Below the pieces are notes generated by a model that saw only the letters and a program-made list of their open reading frames with translations, did not search any database and was not told the DNA's origin. DNA of 7,616 nt. It comes from Muribaculaceae bacterium (GTDB lineage Bacteria; Bacteroidota; Bacteroidia; Bacteroidales; Muribaculaceae). Positions 1 through 6,121 of the stretch are shown here, in pieces (position 1 is the first letter of the stretch; each line of letters begins with the position of its first letter). The DNA lies in the NCBI GenBank assembly GCA_029060585.1, contig JAIDTS010000458.1, forward strand, positions 1 through 7,616, written 5' to 3'. Made by a program: the position numbers and the translations under genes.

Positions 1-39
1 GCCGCGGTCTTCCCCTCGTTGGCGTTAGGTTGGAAAATG

Positions 40-134
40 AAAAAAGCGTAGGAATCTGTATCTGTTGCCGTCCTACAACCTGAGGCTTCTCGCATTGCCC
101 TATCTATGTCGGACGGCAACGCAGAAGCCCACGC
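40..134 (-). terminator. Possible 3' terminator / switching domain of the structured RNA
   Basis: GCGTGGG (134-128) pairs with CCTACGC (52-46), enclosing a perfect 10-bp helix (120-111/73-64), and is followed directly by TTTTTT (45-40). The base of the stem plus U-tract resembles an intrinsic terminator, although the stem is much longer and more interrupted than usual. A competing 16-bp hairpin (130-115/99-83) would break this stem, so the segment could act as terminator and antiterminator, or could simply be the 3' domain of a stable RNA. Confidence 0.4.
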
Positions 135-389
135 TTGTATATGCAACGATAGCATCAAACCAGCCATCCTCACGGATGACAAGGCTGATGACGGATGTAG
201 CATATCCATATGGGCGTCTACCGTTGCTCAATCCTTGACATAGATAAGAAAAGTTTGCGAGACATTTCAGGTTGTCAAGAATCAGCGCGGATAAACGCTT
301 TCTATTATGTCTAACACGATGCCATTAATGAGCATCGAGGCAGTCCCTCCCGCTTTGACCCCAGACCGGGGCTTCTGAGAGACGGTCTG
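40..389 (-). ncRNA. Large structured non-coding RNA candidate (about 350 nt)
   Basis: No protein family is recognised here, but the minus strand carries many long helices (plus-strand coordinates): 389-383/368-362 (7 bp), 337-332/322-317 (6 bp), 282-273/240-231 (10 bp, one G-U), 227-218/152-143 (10 bp, one G-U), 180-174/169-163 (7 bp, capped by a GUGA tetraloop of GNRA type), 130-115/99-83 (16 bp, one bulge at 91), 120-111/73-64 (10 bp, perfect) and 134-128/52-46 (7 bp, one G-U). A consensus Bacteroidota promoter lies just upstream, and the last stem is followed by T6 at 45-40, so both ends of a transcript are suggested. The 16-bp helix cannot coexist with the 10-bp and 7-bp helices, which suggests a switch or pseudoknot. 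I looked for RNase P RNA, tmRNA and SRP RNA signatures and did not see them. Bacteroidales-1 RNA, known for a Bacteroidetes-type promoter and a terminator at its ends, is a possible family, but I could not verify this. A leader or riboswitch for a gene beyond the left edge is the alternative. Confidence 0.62.
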
Positions 390-395
390 CACCTG

Positions 396-427
396 CAAAA
401 TTATAATTTATTTTTGGATTCGCCAAA
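396..427 (-). promoter_or_regulatory. Bacteroidota sigma-A promoter for the structured RNA
   Basis: On the minus strand, TTTG (427-424) is followed after exactly 20 nt by TAATTTTG (403-396), a full match to the Bacteroidota housekeeping consensus TTTG / TAnnTTTG. Transcription would start around 391-387, at the base of the first hairpin of the structured RNA. The spacing and the perfect -7 box make this the clearest promoter in the window. Confidence 0.75.
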
Positions 428-465
428 TATGATCTGGTATTTTTTCAAAAACTTGATTGATTCAT

Positions 466-843
466 AACTCAAGTTTCGGATTTAGCCTCAACGTATGTGT
501 ATGGTCCCACGATATGAAAGAAATTAATCGCGCAGAGGAGCAGAGGGCTCGCCAAGTAATTGCAATTTCCATTAAGGCAGCAAAGCCCGCAAAGGCTCGC
601 TCGCTTCGCTCCGCATCGCAGGAATGAGGGAGCCCCGTCGAATAATCAGCCAAAGAATATTCTATCCAAAAGCTAAAGGAAACCTGCAATGCGGAGCGGA
701 TGCTAAGCGAGCCTCCGCGCACTTTGCTGCCTTTGACAGAATGGTGCCGGCAGAGTTGGAAAATTATCTCAGCGAGCCCTTTGCTCCTCTGCGCGATGTT
801 AATATTTATATGATAGGCTATTGCTATATTAGAAACTTAAGTT
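466..843. repeat. Long imperfect inverted repeat, MITE-like, about 378 nt
   Basis: Four blocks on the left reappear in reverse complement and reverse order on the right: 466-477 with 832-843 (11 of 12 bases), 527-552 with 772-797 (25 of 26), 574-601 with 706-733 (24 of 28) and 608-622 with 683-697 (14 of 15). About 60 nt lie between the innermost blocks. The outermost block gives short terminal inverted repeats (AACTCAAGTTTC against GAAACTTAAGTT). No transposase or credible gene is inside. The short open frames on both strands (462-722 and 624-848) read the two arms and give similar peptide fragments, as expected from a palindromic element. It may be a non-autonomous mobile element or two copies of an interspersed repeat inserted head to head. 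No clear target-site duplication was found. Confidence 0.65.
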
Positions 844-979
844 CATAATAGACCGGCCATATACAAAGGAAGATAAACGGAACCATCCTTTTTATCCAAA
901 TCCTTAGAGTGGAGTATATATGACTTTCCGATATAATTATAAAATCTTTCACCTTACGACAACCCGGCTATGCATAGGC
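844..979. other. AT-rich intergenic stretch with nothing recognised
   Basis: This stretch between the long inverted repeat and the GC-rich palindrome has no open frame of note, no tRNA-like fold and no repeat that I could see. It lies downstream of the DUF389 gene and probably marks the end of that transcription unit, but no T-tract terminator was found for it here. Confidence 0.4.
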
Positions 980-1000
980 GGACGCACGGGCCGTGCGTCC
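980..1000. repeat. GC-rich REP-like palindrome
   Basis: GGACGCACGG (980-989) and CCGTGCGTCC (991-1000) are perfect reverse complements around a single G, which gives a 9-bp hairpin with a 3-nt loop. It lies 29 nt past the DUF389 stop codon and is far richer in GC than its surroundings. There is no T-tract on either side, so it is not a canonical intrinsic terminator. It may protect the 3' end of the mRNA or be one copy of an interspersed palindromic repeat. Short GC-rich palindromes of this general kind are common in Bacteroidales intergenic DNA, as I recall, but the copy number here is not visible. Confidence 0.6.
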
Positions 1001-1029
1001 CTACATTAAGATGGGGTTTGAGATAGTAA

Positions 1030-2394
1030 TCAGTTGGTAGGGACTATCTTGATTGACTTTGTCGAGAGGCGCGCCTCGAGATATTTCAGGAATTTGTCGG
1101 ATTGAGTGGTGTTCATCGGTTTTGAGTAGCGCACGAGTGCGACATTTAGGGTATCGAGGCGCCTGGTGTCGACATTGCTTACTATGGCTCTGGTCACGGC
1201 TATGTCTGTGACTTCCGGAAACAATACTTTCAGCTCTGGCGATATCGTGGCTCCCATCGTGTCGTTGCGGCATATGTCGGCGTTTATGGCCCGTAAGGAG
1301 TCGATAGTCTCCCGCTGGCTGTTGATGGTATTCTGTGTCACCTGATACATGTCGCGCAGCATGGTAGACGTGGCTTGTGTGGCATCGAATATATTTTCAG
1401 GATTATCACCCTGGATGATCTTCAGGCGTGTGCCACCGAGATTGTAGTCAGGAAGTTTGTCAGTAAGAGCCAGAACGAGGGAATCTTGCGGAAGCACCTT
1501 GCCGATGAGGCTTACCGTAAGTGTCTTGTTGTTGCCTTTCATCTCTGCCGATGAGTGAAGCACCTGAGTGCCATCGAAGTTGAATTGCTGCTCCACGAAA
1601 CGCTGACAATTAACATTGAAAGCCGATTGCTGAAACATTCTCCATGTAAGATAACCGGCAGGAATCATTGTCAGGAGAGCTATGGTATATACGAGGTTTC
1701 GTACTCTCTTGGCACGTTGTGGATTAGAGAAGTCCTTGATATGGTATTTCATAAGCTTCACGCCGACAGTGGTGGCGCAGGCGATGAAGACTGAGTTTAT
1801 GAAGAAGAGGAAGAGGGCTCCGAAGAAATAATTCATCTGGAAAGTGGCGAGCCCGTAGCCGACTGTGCAGAGCGGGGGCATAAGGGCTGTAGCGATGGCA
1901 ACACCTGGGATGACATTTCCCTTTACCTTGCTGGCAATAGCCAAAATACCTGCAGATCCACCGAAGAAAGCGATGAATACGTCATAAATGGTAGGCGACG
2001 TACGGGCCAGCAGCTCGCTATGACCTTCATTTACGGGGGAGATGAGGAAGTATACGCAGGAGGTAATCACGCTGAAAAACGCCGCAGCCAGAAGGTTGCG
2101 GAAAGAACGCTTCATCAGGTCGAAATCCTGAATACCGACTGCGAGTCCGATACCGATTATCGGGCCCATCAGCGGCGAGATGAGCATCGCGCCGATAATG
2201 ACAGCCGTAGAGTTGGTGTTGAGGCCAAGCGACGCTATGAAAATGGCGATGATCAGGATTATGATGTTGGTGCCGCGGAAAGACACTCCCTCACGGATCA
2301 CGTTTTCCGCCTCTTCCTGCGGAAGCAGGTCGGCCGACAGATCGAAATAACCGGCAAGGCTATTCTTCAACTCCTTTAAATCAGGTAAGCTCAT
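1030..2394 (-). CDS. DUF389 family integral membrane protein
   Basis: A 454-residue inner-membrane protein of the DUF389 (TIGR00341-like) family, whose function is not established. The N-terminus (about 1-40) is soluble. About seven hydrophobic segments follow (roughly 43-59, 62-87, 98-118, 135-155, 160-183, 188-210, 231-252). The family's glycine/proline-rich motifs are present at 63-79 (TAVIIGAMLISPLMGPI) and 164-182 (GVAIATALMPPLCTVGYGL). The remaining 200 residues form a soluble C-terminal domain with a long helical, possibly coiled-coil stretch near 335-372. Many DUF389 proteins are mostly membrane, so this sizeable C-terminal domain is worth noting; similar Bacteroidales members may share it. 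The start ATG is followed by a sensible soluble N-terminus and sits about 20 nt below a TAAATTTG promoter box. It lies 51 nt downstream of the sigma gene on the same strand but probably has its own promoter. Family assignment is firm; the substrate is unknown. Confidence 0.9.
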   Translation of the reverse strand: MSLPDLKELKNSLAGYFDLSADLLPQEEAENVIREGVSFRGTNIIILIIAIFIASLGLNTNSTAVIIGAMLISPLMGPIIGIGLAVGIQDFDLMKRSFRNLLAAAFFSVITSCVYFLISPVNEGHSELLARTSPTIYDVFIAFFGGSAGILAIASKVKGNVIPGVAIATALMPPLCTVGYGLATFQMNYFFGALFLFFINSVFIACATTVGVKLMKYHIKDFSNPQRAKRVRNLVYTIALLTMIPAGYLTWRMFQQSAFNVNCQRFVEQQFNFDGTQVLHSSAEMKGNNKTLTVSLIGKVLPQDSLVLALTDKLPDYNLGGTRLKIIQGDNPENIFDATQATSTMLRDMYQVTQNTINSQRETIDSLRAINADICRNDTMGATISPELKVLFPEVTDIAVTRAIVSNVDTRRLDTLNVALVRYSKPMNTTQSDKFLKYLEARLSTKSIKIVPTN

Positions 2395-2416
2395 GGTAAT
2401 TCTGTTCTTAGATTTG

Positions 2417-2448
2417 CAAATTTAGTAAAAAATCCCATTCCCCGCTCA
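2417..2448 (-). promoter_or_regulatory. Probable promoter of the DUF389 gene
   Basis: TAAATTTG (2424-2417, minus strand) matches the Bacteroidota -7 consensus TAnnTTTG fully. The upstream partner is weak: CTTG about 22 nt away, which overlaps the end of the sigma gene. The predicted start near 2410 leaves a leader of roughly 15-20 nt before the ATG at 2394, so the DUF389 gene can probably be transcribed independently of the sigma gene. Confidence 0.5.
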
Positions 2449-3048
2449 AGGTATAGGGGTGTGGTGGATTGCCAGCATGCCCAGAATAAGGACCACCATG
2501 GCCGTAGGCGTGCCGTCAGGGAAAGCAGAGCGTAGCATGGCGATCAGTCGGGCCTTCCGCTTCTTGACCGTAATCTCAGCCACTCCGAGACGCTCCGCGA
2601 TCTCGGAGTTCTTTAGTCCTTCCTCAAAACTCATCTCAAGCAGATCGCGCATTTCCTGTGGCAGCCCGTCAATGGCGGCATACAGACGCTGGAGGGTCTC
2701 CTGGCGGATGTAGTCGAGAAGAATATCCTCATGAAGTTCTCCGAGACCTATTACAAATTCCTGATATCGTTCCGATGCGTTTGAGTTGCGCAGATAACTG
2801 ATGGCCTTGTTTCGGATACAAGTTATCAAAAAAGCTTTCCACTGCGCGGCGGAGGTAAAGTCCGATCTTCGGCCATAAGCCTTCTCCACTGCGTTCTGTA
2901 CACAGTCTTCGGCCATAATCGACAGCTGCCCCGGAAGGCACGAACTGGCGTAGAGAATCATGTCGGCGTAGACATAAGTATAGAAATACTCAATATCACC
3001 TTCGATGAAACTCAAATAAGCCCTTTCTGTCAATTCTGTAGAAGCCAT
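2446..3048 (-). CDS. ECF-type RNA polymerase sigma factor (sigma-70 family)
   Basis: A 200-residue alternative sigma factor with the two-domain ECF layout. Region 2 covers about residues 12-88 and includes a recognisable DCVQNAVEKAY segment and the WKAFLITCIRNKAISYLRN helix used for -10 recognition. Region 4 covers about 118-176, with a helix-turn-helix at 145-173 (KNSEIAERLGVAEITVKKRK) that reads the -35 element. The last 20 residues contain a hydrophobic stretch (182-195, AMVVLILGMLAIHH), a tail seen in a number of Bacteroidota ECF factors and possibly contacting the membrane or an anti-sigma factor. In this phylum such factors are usually controlled by FecR proteins and drive SusC/SusD-type uptake genes. 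The only FecR in the window is about 3 kb away on the opposite strand, so the pairing is an inference. A consensus -7 box lies about 36 nt before the start codon. Confidence 0.92.
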   Translation of the reverse strand: MASTELTERAYLSFIEGDIEYFYTYVYADMILYASSCLPGQLSIMAEDCVQNAVEKAYGRRSDFTSAAQWKAFLITCIRNKAISYLRNSNASERYQEFVIGLGELHEDILLDYIRQETLQRLYAAIDGLPQEMRDLLEMSFEEGLKNSEIAERLGVAEITVKKRKARLIAMLRSAFPDGTPTAMVVLILGMLAIHHTPIP

Positions 3049-3083
3049 TTTCTAAAAAAATACGCAAAAGTGCATTCAAAAGA

Positions 3084-3091
3084 CAAAATTA
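3084..3091 (-). promoter_or_regulatory. -7 box of the sigma factor gene
   Basis: TAATTTTG on the minus strand matches TAnnTTTG exactly and lies 35 nt before the sigma start codon. No good TTTG partner is seen about 20 nt upstream; that position is a run of T ending in the terminator of the preceding gene. The sigma gene therefore looks to be transcribed from its own promoter, insulated by that terminator. Confidence 0.5.
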
Positions 3092-3104
3092 ACGAAAAAA
3101 TCCG

Positions 3105-3138
3105 AAAATAAAAAAGGTCCGGACATAAATCCGGACCC
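3105..3138 (-). terminator. Intrinsic terminator of the secreted repeat protein gene
   Basis: On the minus strand, GGTCCGGA (3137-3130) and TCCGGACC (3123-3116) form a perfect 8-bp stem with a 6-nt loop, followed by TTTTTT and a further T-rich run (3115-3105). It sits about 30 nt past the stop codon at 3169. On the plus strand no T-tract follows, so it works in the minus direction and separates this gene from the sigma gene. Confidence 0.88.
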
Positions 3139-3168
3139 AAATAGATGTTTAGGCGTATGCCTTCACGA

Positions 3169-4527
3169 TCATTTGATCACTTTTGTAGTCTTTCCATCTT
3201 GAACCTTGATGAATATGCCATTCTCGGGATTTGCCACACGTGCGCCCTGGAGGTTATAATATACGGGAGTGCCTGAGATTGCTGTGATGGAATCTACCGC
3301 ATCGTCTTCAACCGGCGTGGCAGCGAGCATGCCGGTGTTTACGTTGGATATACTGAAATTAAAGTTATACTTTCCTGCCTCAAGCGAGCACTTGAGCGCT
3401 TCTCCGCCCACTGCCAATGAAGAGAAGGGCATGGTATTGCTGAAATCGTTCGGAAGGAAAGCGGACAAGTCTGGGTTGTATCCGAACACATACACATTGT
3501 CCTGAGCCGCAACCGTCAGTTCGGCAGCCTCCTTAATTTCAACATCCTTCAAGACATAGATCAACGAGGTGTAGGATTCGGTCTCTCCAGTGTCTTCGTC
3601 TTCATATTCCTCTGTGATCTCCTGGCGGTCAAATTTATAGGCTTCGTCTGGCGTCTGGATTCCGTTTACTCCTACGAGATAGTATGCAAGCTCATCCTGT
3701 GGAGTCTGGTCTTCGCAGATCATGAACGATATCATCGTCATCGCACCGGCCATAGTGAGATTGACATCGTAGTATCCTTCCTTAAGCGAGCATTTCACGG
3801 GTGCGCCGTCAGCACCAAGAAAAGCCATCGGGTTCTCATCAGTCACATCGCCCATGGAGGCAAAAGTCTCGTCCTGTCCGAGGGTCACGTCCTGACCGGC
3901 ATTATATACGGTAAATCCTTCCTCGCATTCCGACACGAAATAGCGCGGCAGTGAATAAATGAAGTAAGTCTCGCCGTCCTCGGTATACTCGATCTTCTGG
4001 AAGCAGCATGCGGCTGAGGGTTCTGTATAGTCGTTGAATCCAAGAAGATAAAGTTGTTCTGTTGGCTCCTCGCTGTTGAGCGACTTTATCTGCAGGATCC
4101 ACGTGTCACCTCCCATGTCGCCCTCCACGTCCTCGAAAAGGGCAACCATTACCTGATATGAGCCTTCGGAAAGATTGTATTTTATTGCAGGGCCATCCTG
4201 TGCCATATATATCATGCTCTGCGAGGAAGTCAGGTCGTTGGTGAACCCGAACTGGTTGTCTTCGTCAAATCCGAGGCTGAAGGATGCTCCGTCGCTTACT
4301 GTCACCGTTCCTTCGGCAGCTGTAAGATTGACCTCAGGGAGCGACCAGCGCCAAATCCCCTCGTCGATGTCATCCTCGTCGCGCTCTCCGAGCACCAGAA
4401 GATTAGCTTCGGAAGGAGTGGTGTCTCCGTTAAGTCCGAGAATATACAGGTTTCCTTCCGGTGCGGCGGCCTGAAGGGATACGGCACTGCAGAGAATGCC
4501 GGAGATCAGCAGTAGATTTTTTTTCAT
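3169..4527 (-). CDS. Secreted acidic protein with three tandem repeats and a T9SS-like C-terminal tail
   Basis: The start chosen is the ATG at 4527 (452 residues), because it gives a clean signal peptide: MKKN, a hydrophobic core, then a predicted cut after LQA at residue 20. The longer open frame adds 21 residues that would spoil the signal. The mature part has three similar units of roughly 120-130 residues. They open with LYILGLNGDTTPSEA (27-41), LYLLGFNDYTEPSAA (159-173) and YYLVGVNGIQTPDEA (282-296), and end with GPAIKYNLSEGSYQV (112-126), GAPVKCSLKEGYYDV (241-255) and GEALKCSLEAGKYNF (375-389). The protein is rich in Asp and Glu. The C-terminus (about 412-452), with YYNLQGARV and GIFIKVQDGKTTKVIK, resembles the tails of Bacteroidales proteins sorted by, or derived from, the type IX secretion system. 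Function is unknown; a beta-rich surface or binding protein is my inference. It is divergently transcribed from the TlpA-FecR-SusC genes. Confidence 0.85.
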   Translation of the reverse strand: MKKNLLLISGILCSAVSLQAAAPEGNLYILGLNGDTTPSEANLLVLGERDEDDIDEGIWRWSLPEVNLTAAEGTVTVSDGASFSLGFDEDNQFGFTNDLTSSQSMIYMAQDGPAIKYNLSEGSYQVMVALFEDVEGDMGGDTWILQIKSLNSEEPTEQLYLLGFNDYTEPSAACCFQKIEYTEDGETYFIYSLPRYFVSECEEGFTVYNAGQDVTLGQDETFASMGDVTDENPMAFLGADGAPVKCSLKEGYYDVNLTMAGAMTMISFMICEDQTPQDELAYYLVGVNGIQTPDEAYKFDRQEITEEYEDEDTGETESYTSLIYVLKDVEIKEAAELTVAAQDNVYVFGYNPDLSAFLPNDFSNTMPFSSLAVGGEALKCSLEAGKYNFNFSISNVNTGMLAATPVEDDAVDSITAISGTPVYYNLQGARVANPENGIFIKVQDGKTTKVIK

Positions 4528-4687
4528 GTCGACAGTTTTTATAATTACGATTTTACTGAAATACGCATTCTTTATGAGAAGGTATATCAAAAAAAGGGAA
4601 TTTTTAAAAAAAATATCAATTCAGGTATACTTAAGCATAGATACTGCGTATTTAGGTTACTGAACCAAAACTATAAAAACCGAAATT
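4528..4687. promoter_or_regulatory. Divergent promoter region between the repeat protein and tlpA-like genes
   Basis: This 160-nt AT-rich region must contain both start sites. I find no full TTTG/TAnnTTTG pair in either direction, unlike the sigma, DUF389 and RNA promoters, which would fit use of an alternative sigma factor. Both genes share ATAAAAAC(T/C)G placed exactly 5 nt before the ATG (4542-4533 on the minus strand, 4673-4682 on the plus strand). This may be a translation-enhancing A-rich leader, since Bacteroidota rarely use Shine-Dalgarno sites, or a common regulatory element. A small GGTT-4-AACC inverted repeat lies at 4655-4666. Confidence 0.5.
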
Positions 4688-6103
4688 ATGAGACATCAGA
4701 CAATCTTAGGCGCTTCTTTCGTTATTGGCCTTATGTTGGCGGGAGCCTGCTCGGGCAGTCAGGGGCATGTTGACGGAATCGCCCTTCAAGGTACAATCGC
4801 AAACGACAGCATAGAAGACTTCGTGCTTTCCTATAATGAAGATGGCGACATGCTTCGCTACCGTACCATTGAGCTCCAGCGTGATGCCCAAGGAAGATTC
4901 CAGATTCCGGACTCGCTGATACCGGAGGGGGGCACCAACGCCACTTTAATGGCGGATTCTGAAGGATATTGGGGTGTGTACCTTGAGCCGGGAAAGACCG
5001 TGACAGTGGATATCACCGGCAATCCGGCCTCAGGTTATCAGATATCTTTCTCGGGTGAGAATGCCGACTTAAGTGATGTCTACAATACTATTGCTACCAC
5101 ATATGATATAATGATCTACTCACCGCAGGATCCCGAGGCACGCATGACTACGGAAGAGGCACTCAAGCGTCTGGAATCAGACAGGAAGAAGGTAGACGAA
5201 AAGGTGGCGACAATCGGCGACAAGGACAAGAAGGCATATTATTCAGAACTGGCATCCATGTTGTCGAAGCGTATGGAGGGTTTCATCTACGAGGATGCCG
5301 CCTATGAGCAGGATGCCGAGCCATGGGAAGATACAAGATACTCTTCTCTGATCGAGGGGATCGATCCCAACTCTGACGCTGCTCTTGAATCCGGCATGAT
5401 CTTCCTCTGGCTCAACGGGAAATCATATGCCGACGGATCGCCCGATGGATATGCAAAGAGCCTGGCACAGCTGAAGATGGTAGATGAAAAAATCAGCAAT
5501 CCTCGTACGCGCAAGGTACTCTACCATATGATGCCCCACCAGTTTTTCGCCTATACCAAGCCGACTCCCGAAGATGCGGCTGAATTCATGAAAGGATACT
5601 CGGAGCTTGCCAAAGACTACCCTGAATTAATAGACACCTATACGCTTCAGGCGCAGGGAGTGAAGGTGGTGGAGGCCGGAGAGCCGCTCAGGTTCGATCC
5701 CGTCATCGCTACTACCGACGGAAAGACCTGTAAACTGTCGGAACTTTTCGGAAAGGTGCTTTATATCGATTTCTGGGCTACATGGTGCGGACCATGCCGC
5801 AAGCAGATTCCTCATCTCGAGAAGCTTGTAGAACGCATGAAAGATGTGGAAGGTATAGAATTCATCTCAATCTCTTGCGACACAGATGTAGATGCATGGA
5901 AGGCCCTCGTGGCCAAGGATAAGCCGACATGGCCCCAGTATATCTTTGCCGAAGGTCAGGGCGATGCTTTCATGAGCGCGATGAACATCACCGGCATTCC
6001 GAGATTCATGATAATCGGCAAAGACGGTAAGCTCATCGCTCCCGAAGCGATGATGCCGTCCGACTCGAAGTTGGAAGAACAGCTCCGTTCCCTCGTAAAA
6101 TAA
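4688..6103 (+). CDS. TlpA-like thioredoxin-fold lipoprotein
   Basis: A 471-residue protein that begins with a lipoprotein signal peptide; the hydrophobic segment ends in LMLAGAC, with Cys21 as the likely lipidated residue. No acidic run follows the cysteine, so export to the cell surface is not suggested and the protein probably faces the periplasm. Residues about 30-125 form a beta-rich domain like the DUF4369 domain often found ahead of TlpA domains in Bacteroidota. Residues about 125-330 are mostly helical. Residues about 335-471 are a TlpA/AhpC-type thioredoxin domain with the redox motif WCGPC (366-370; Cys367 and Cys370) and a cis-proline at 438 (TGIP). Such proteins reduce or isomerise disulfides in envelope proteins. 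It is the first gene of an apparent operon, with fecR starting 18 nt after its stop. Standing upstream of FecR is unusual, because that is where the sigma gene normally lies. Confidence 0.9.
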   Translation: MRHQTILGASFVIGLMLAGACSGSQGHVDGIALQGTIANDSIEDFVLSYNEDGDMLRYRTIELQRDAQGRFQIPDSLIPEGGTNATLMADSEGYWGVYLEPGKTVTVDITGNPASGYQISFSGENADLSDVYNTIATTYDIMIYSPQDPEARMTTEEALKRLESDRKKVDEKVATIGDKDKKAYYSELASMLSKRMEGFIYEDAAYEQDAEPWEDTRYSSLIEGIDPNSDAALESGMIFLWLNGKSYADGSPDGYAKSLAQLKMVDEKISNPRTRKVLYHMMPHQFFAYTKPTPEDAAEFMKGYSELAKDYPELIDTYTLQAQGVKVVEAGEPLRFDPVIATTDGKTCKLSELFGKVLYIDFWATWCGPCRKQIPHLEKLVERMKDVEGIEFISISCDTDVDAWKALVAKDKPTWPQYIFAEGQGDAFMSAMNITGIPRFMIIGKDGKLIAPEAMMPSDSKLEEQLRSLVK

Positions 6104-6121
6104 AACATATCATAACGATTA

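Noticed and set aside
1..209. Partial protein gene on the minus strand with a signal-peptide-like N-terminus
   Set aside because: The segment overlaps a set of strong RNA helices and a T6 run, the frame length is not improbable by chance, and no family is recognised. It is kept only as an alternative among the findings.
40..389. RNase P RNA, tmRNA or SRP RNA
   Set aside because: The conserved GAGGAAAGTCC-type core of RNase P RNA, the tRNA-like ends of tmRNA and the SRP Alu/S-domain signatures are not visible.
462..722. Open frame of 86 codons on the minus strand
   Set aside because: It runs through the left arm and centre of the long inverted repeat, resembles the peptide read from the opposite arm, and has no recognisable family.
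624..848. Open frame of 74 codons on the plus strand
   Set aside because: It is a reading of the right arm of the inverted repeat, with no family and no promoter or leader.
980..1000. Palindrome as an intrinsic terminator for DUF389
   Set aside because: No T-tract follows on either strand.
1..1029. CRISPR array or tRNA genes
   Set aside because: No regularly spaced direct repeats and no cloverleaf with a TTC-arm motif were found. The repeats present are inverted, not direct.
2020..2379. Open frame of 119 codons on the plus strand
   Set aside because: It is antisense to the N-terminal half of the DUF389 gene. The peptide is rich in charged residues typical of an antisense shadow, while the DUF389 frame has clear family motifs.
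4528..4590. Upstream start for the secreted repeat protein, adding 21 residues
   Set aside because: The longer form would bury the signal peptide behind an extra hydrophobic stretch. The ATG at 4527 gives a standard signal peptide and has the ATAAAAAC leader at 5 nt.
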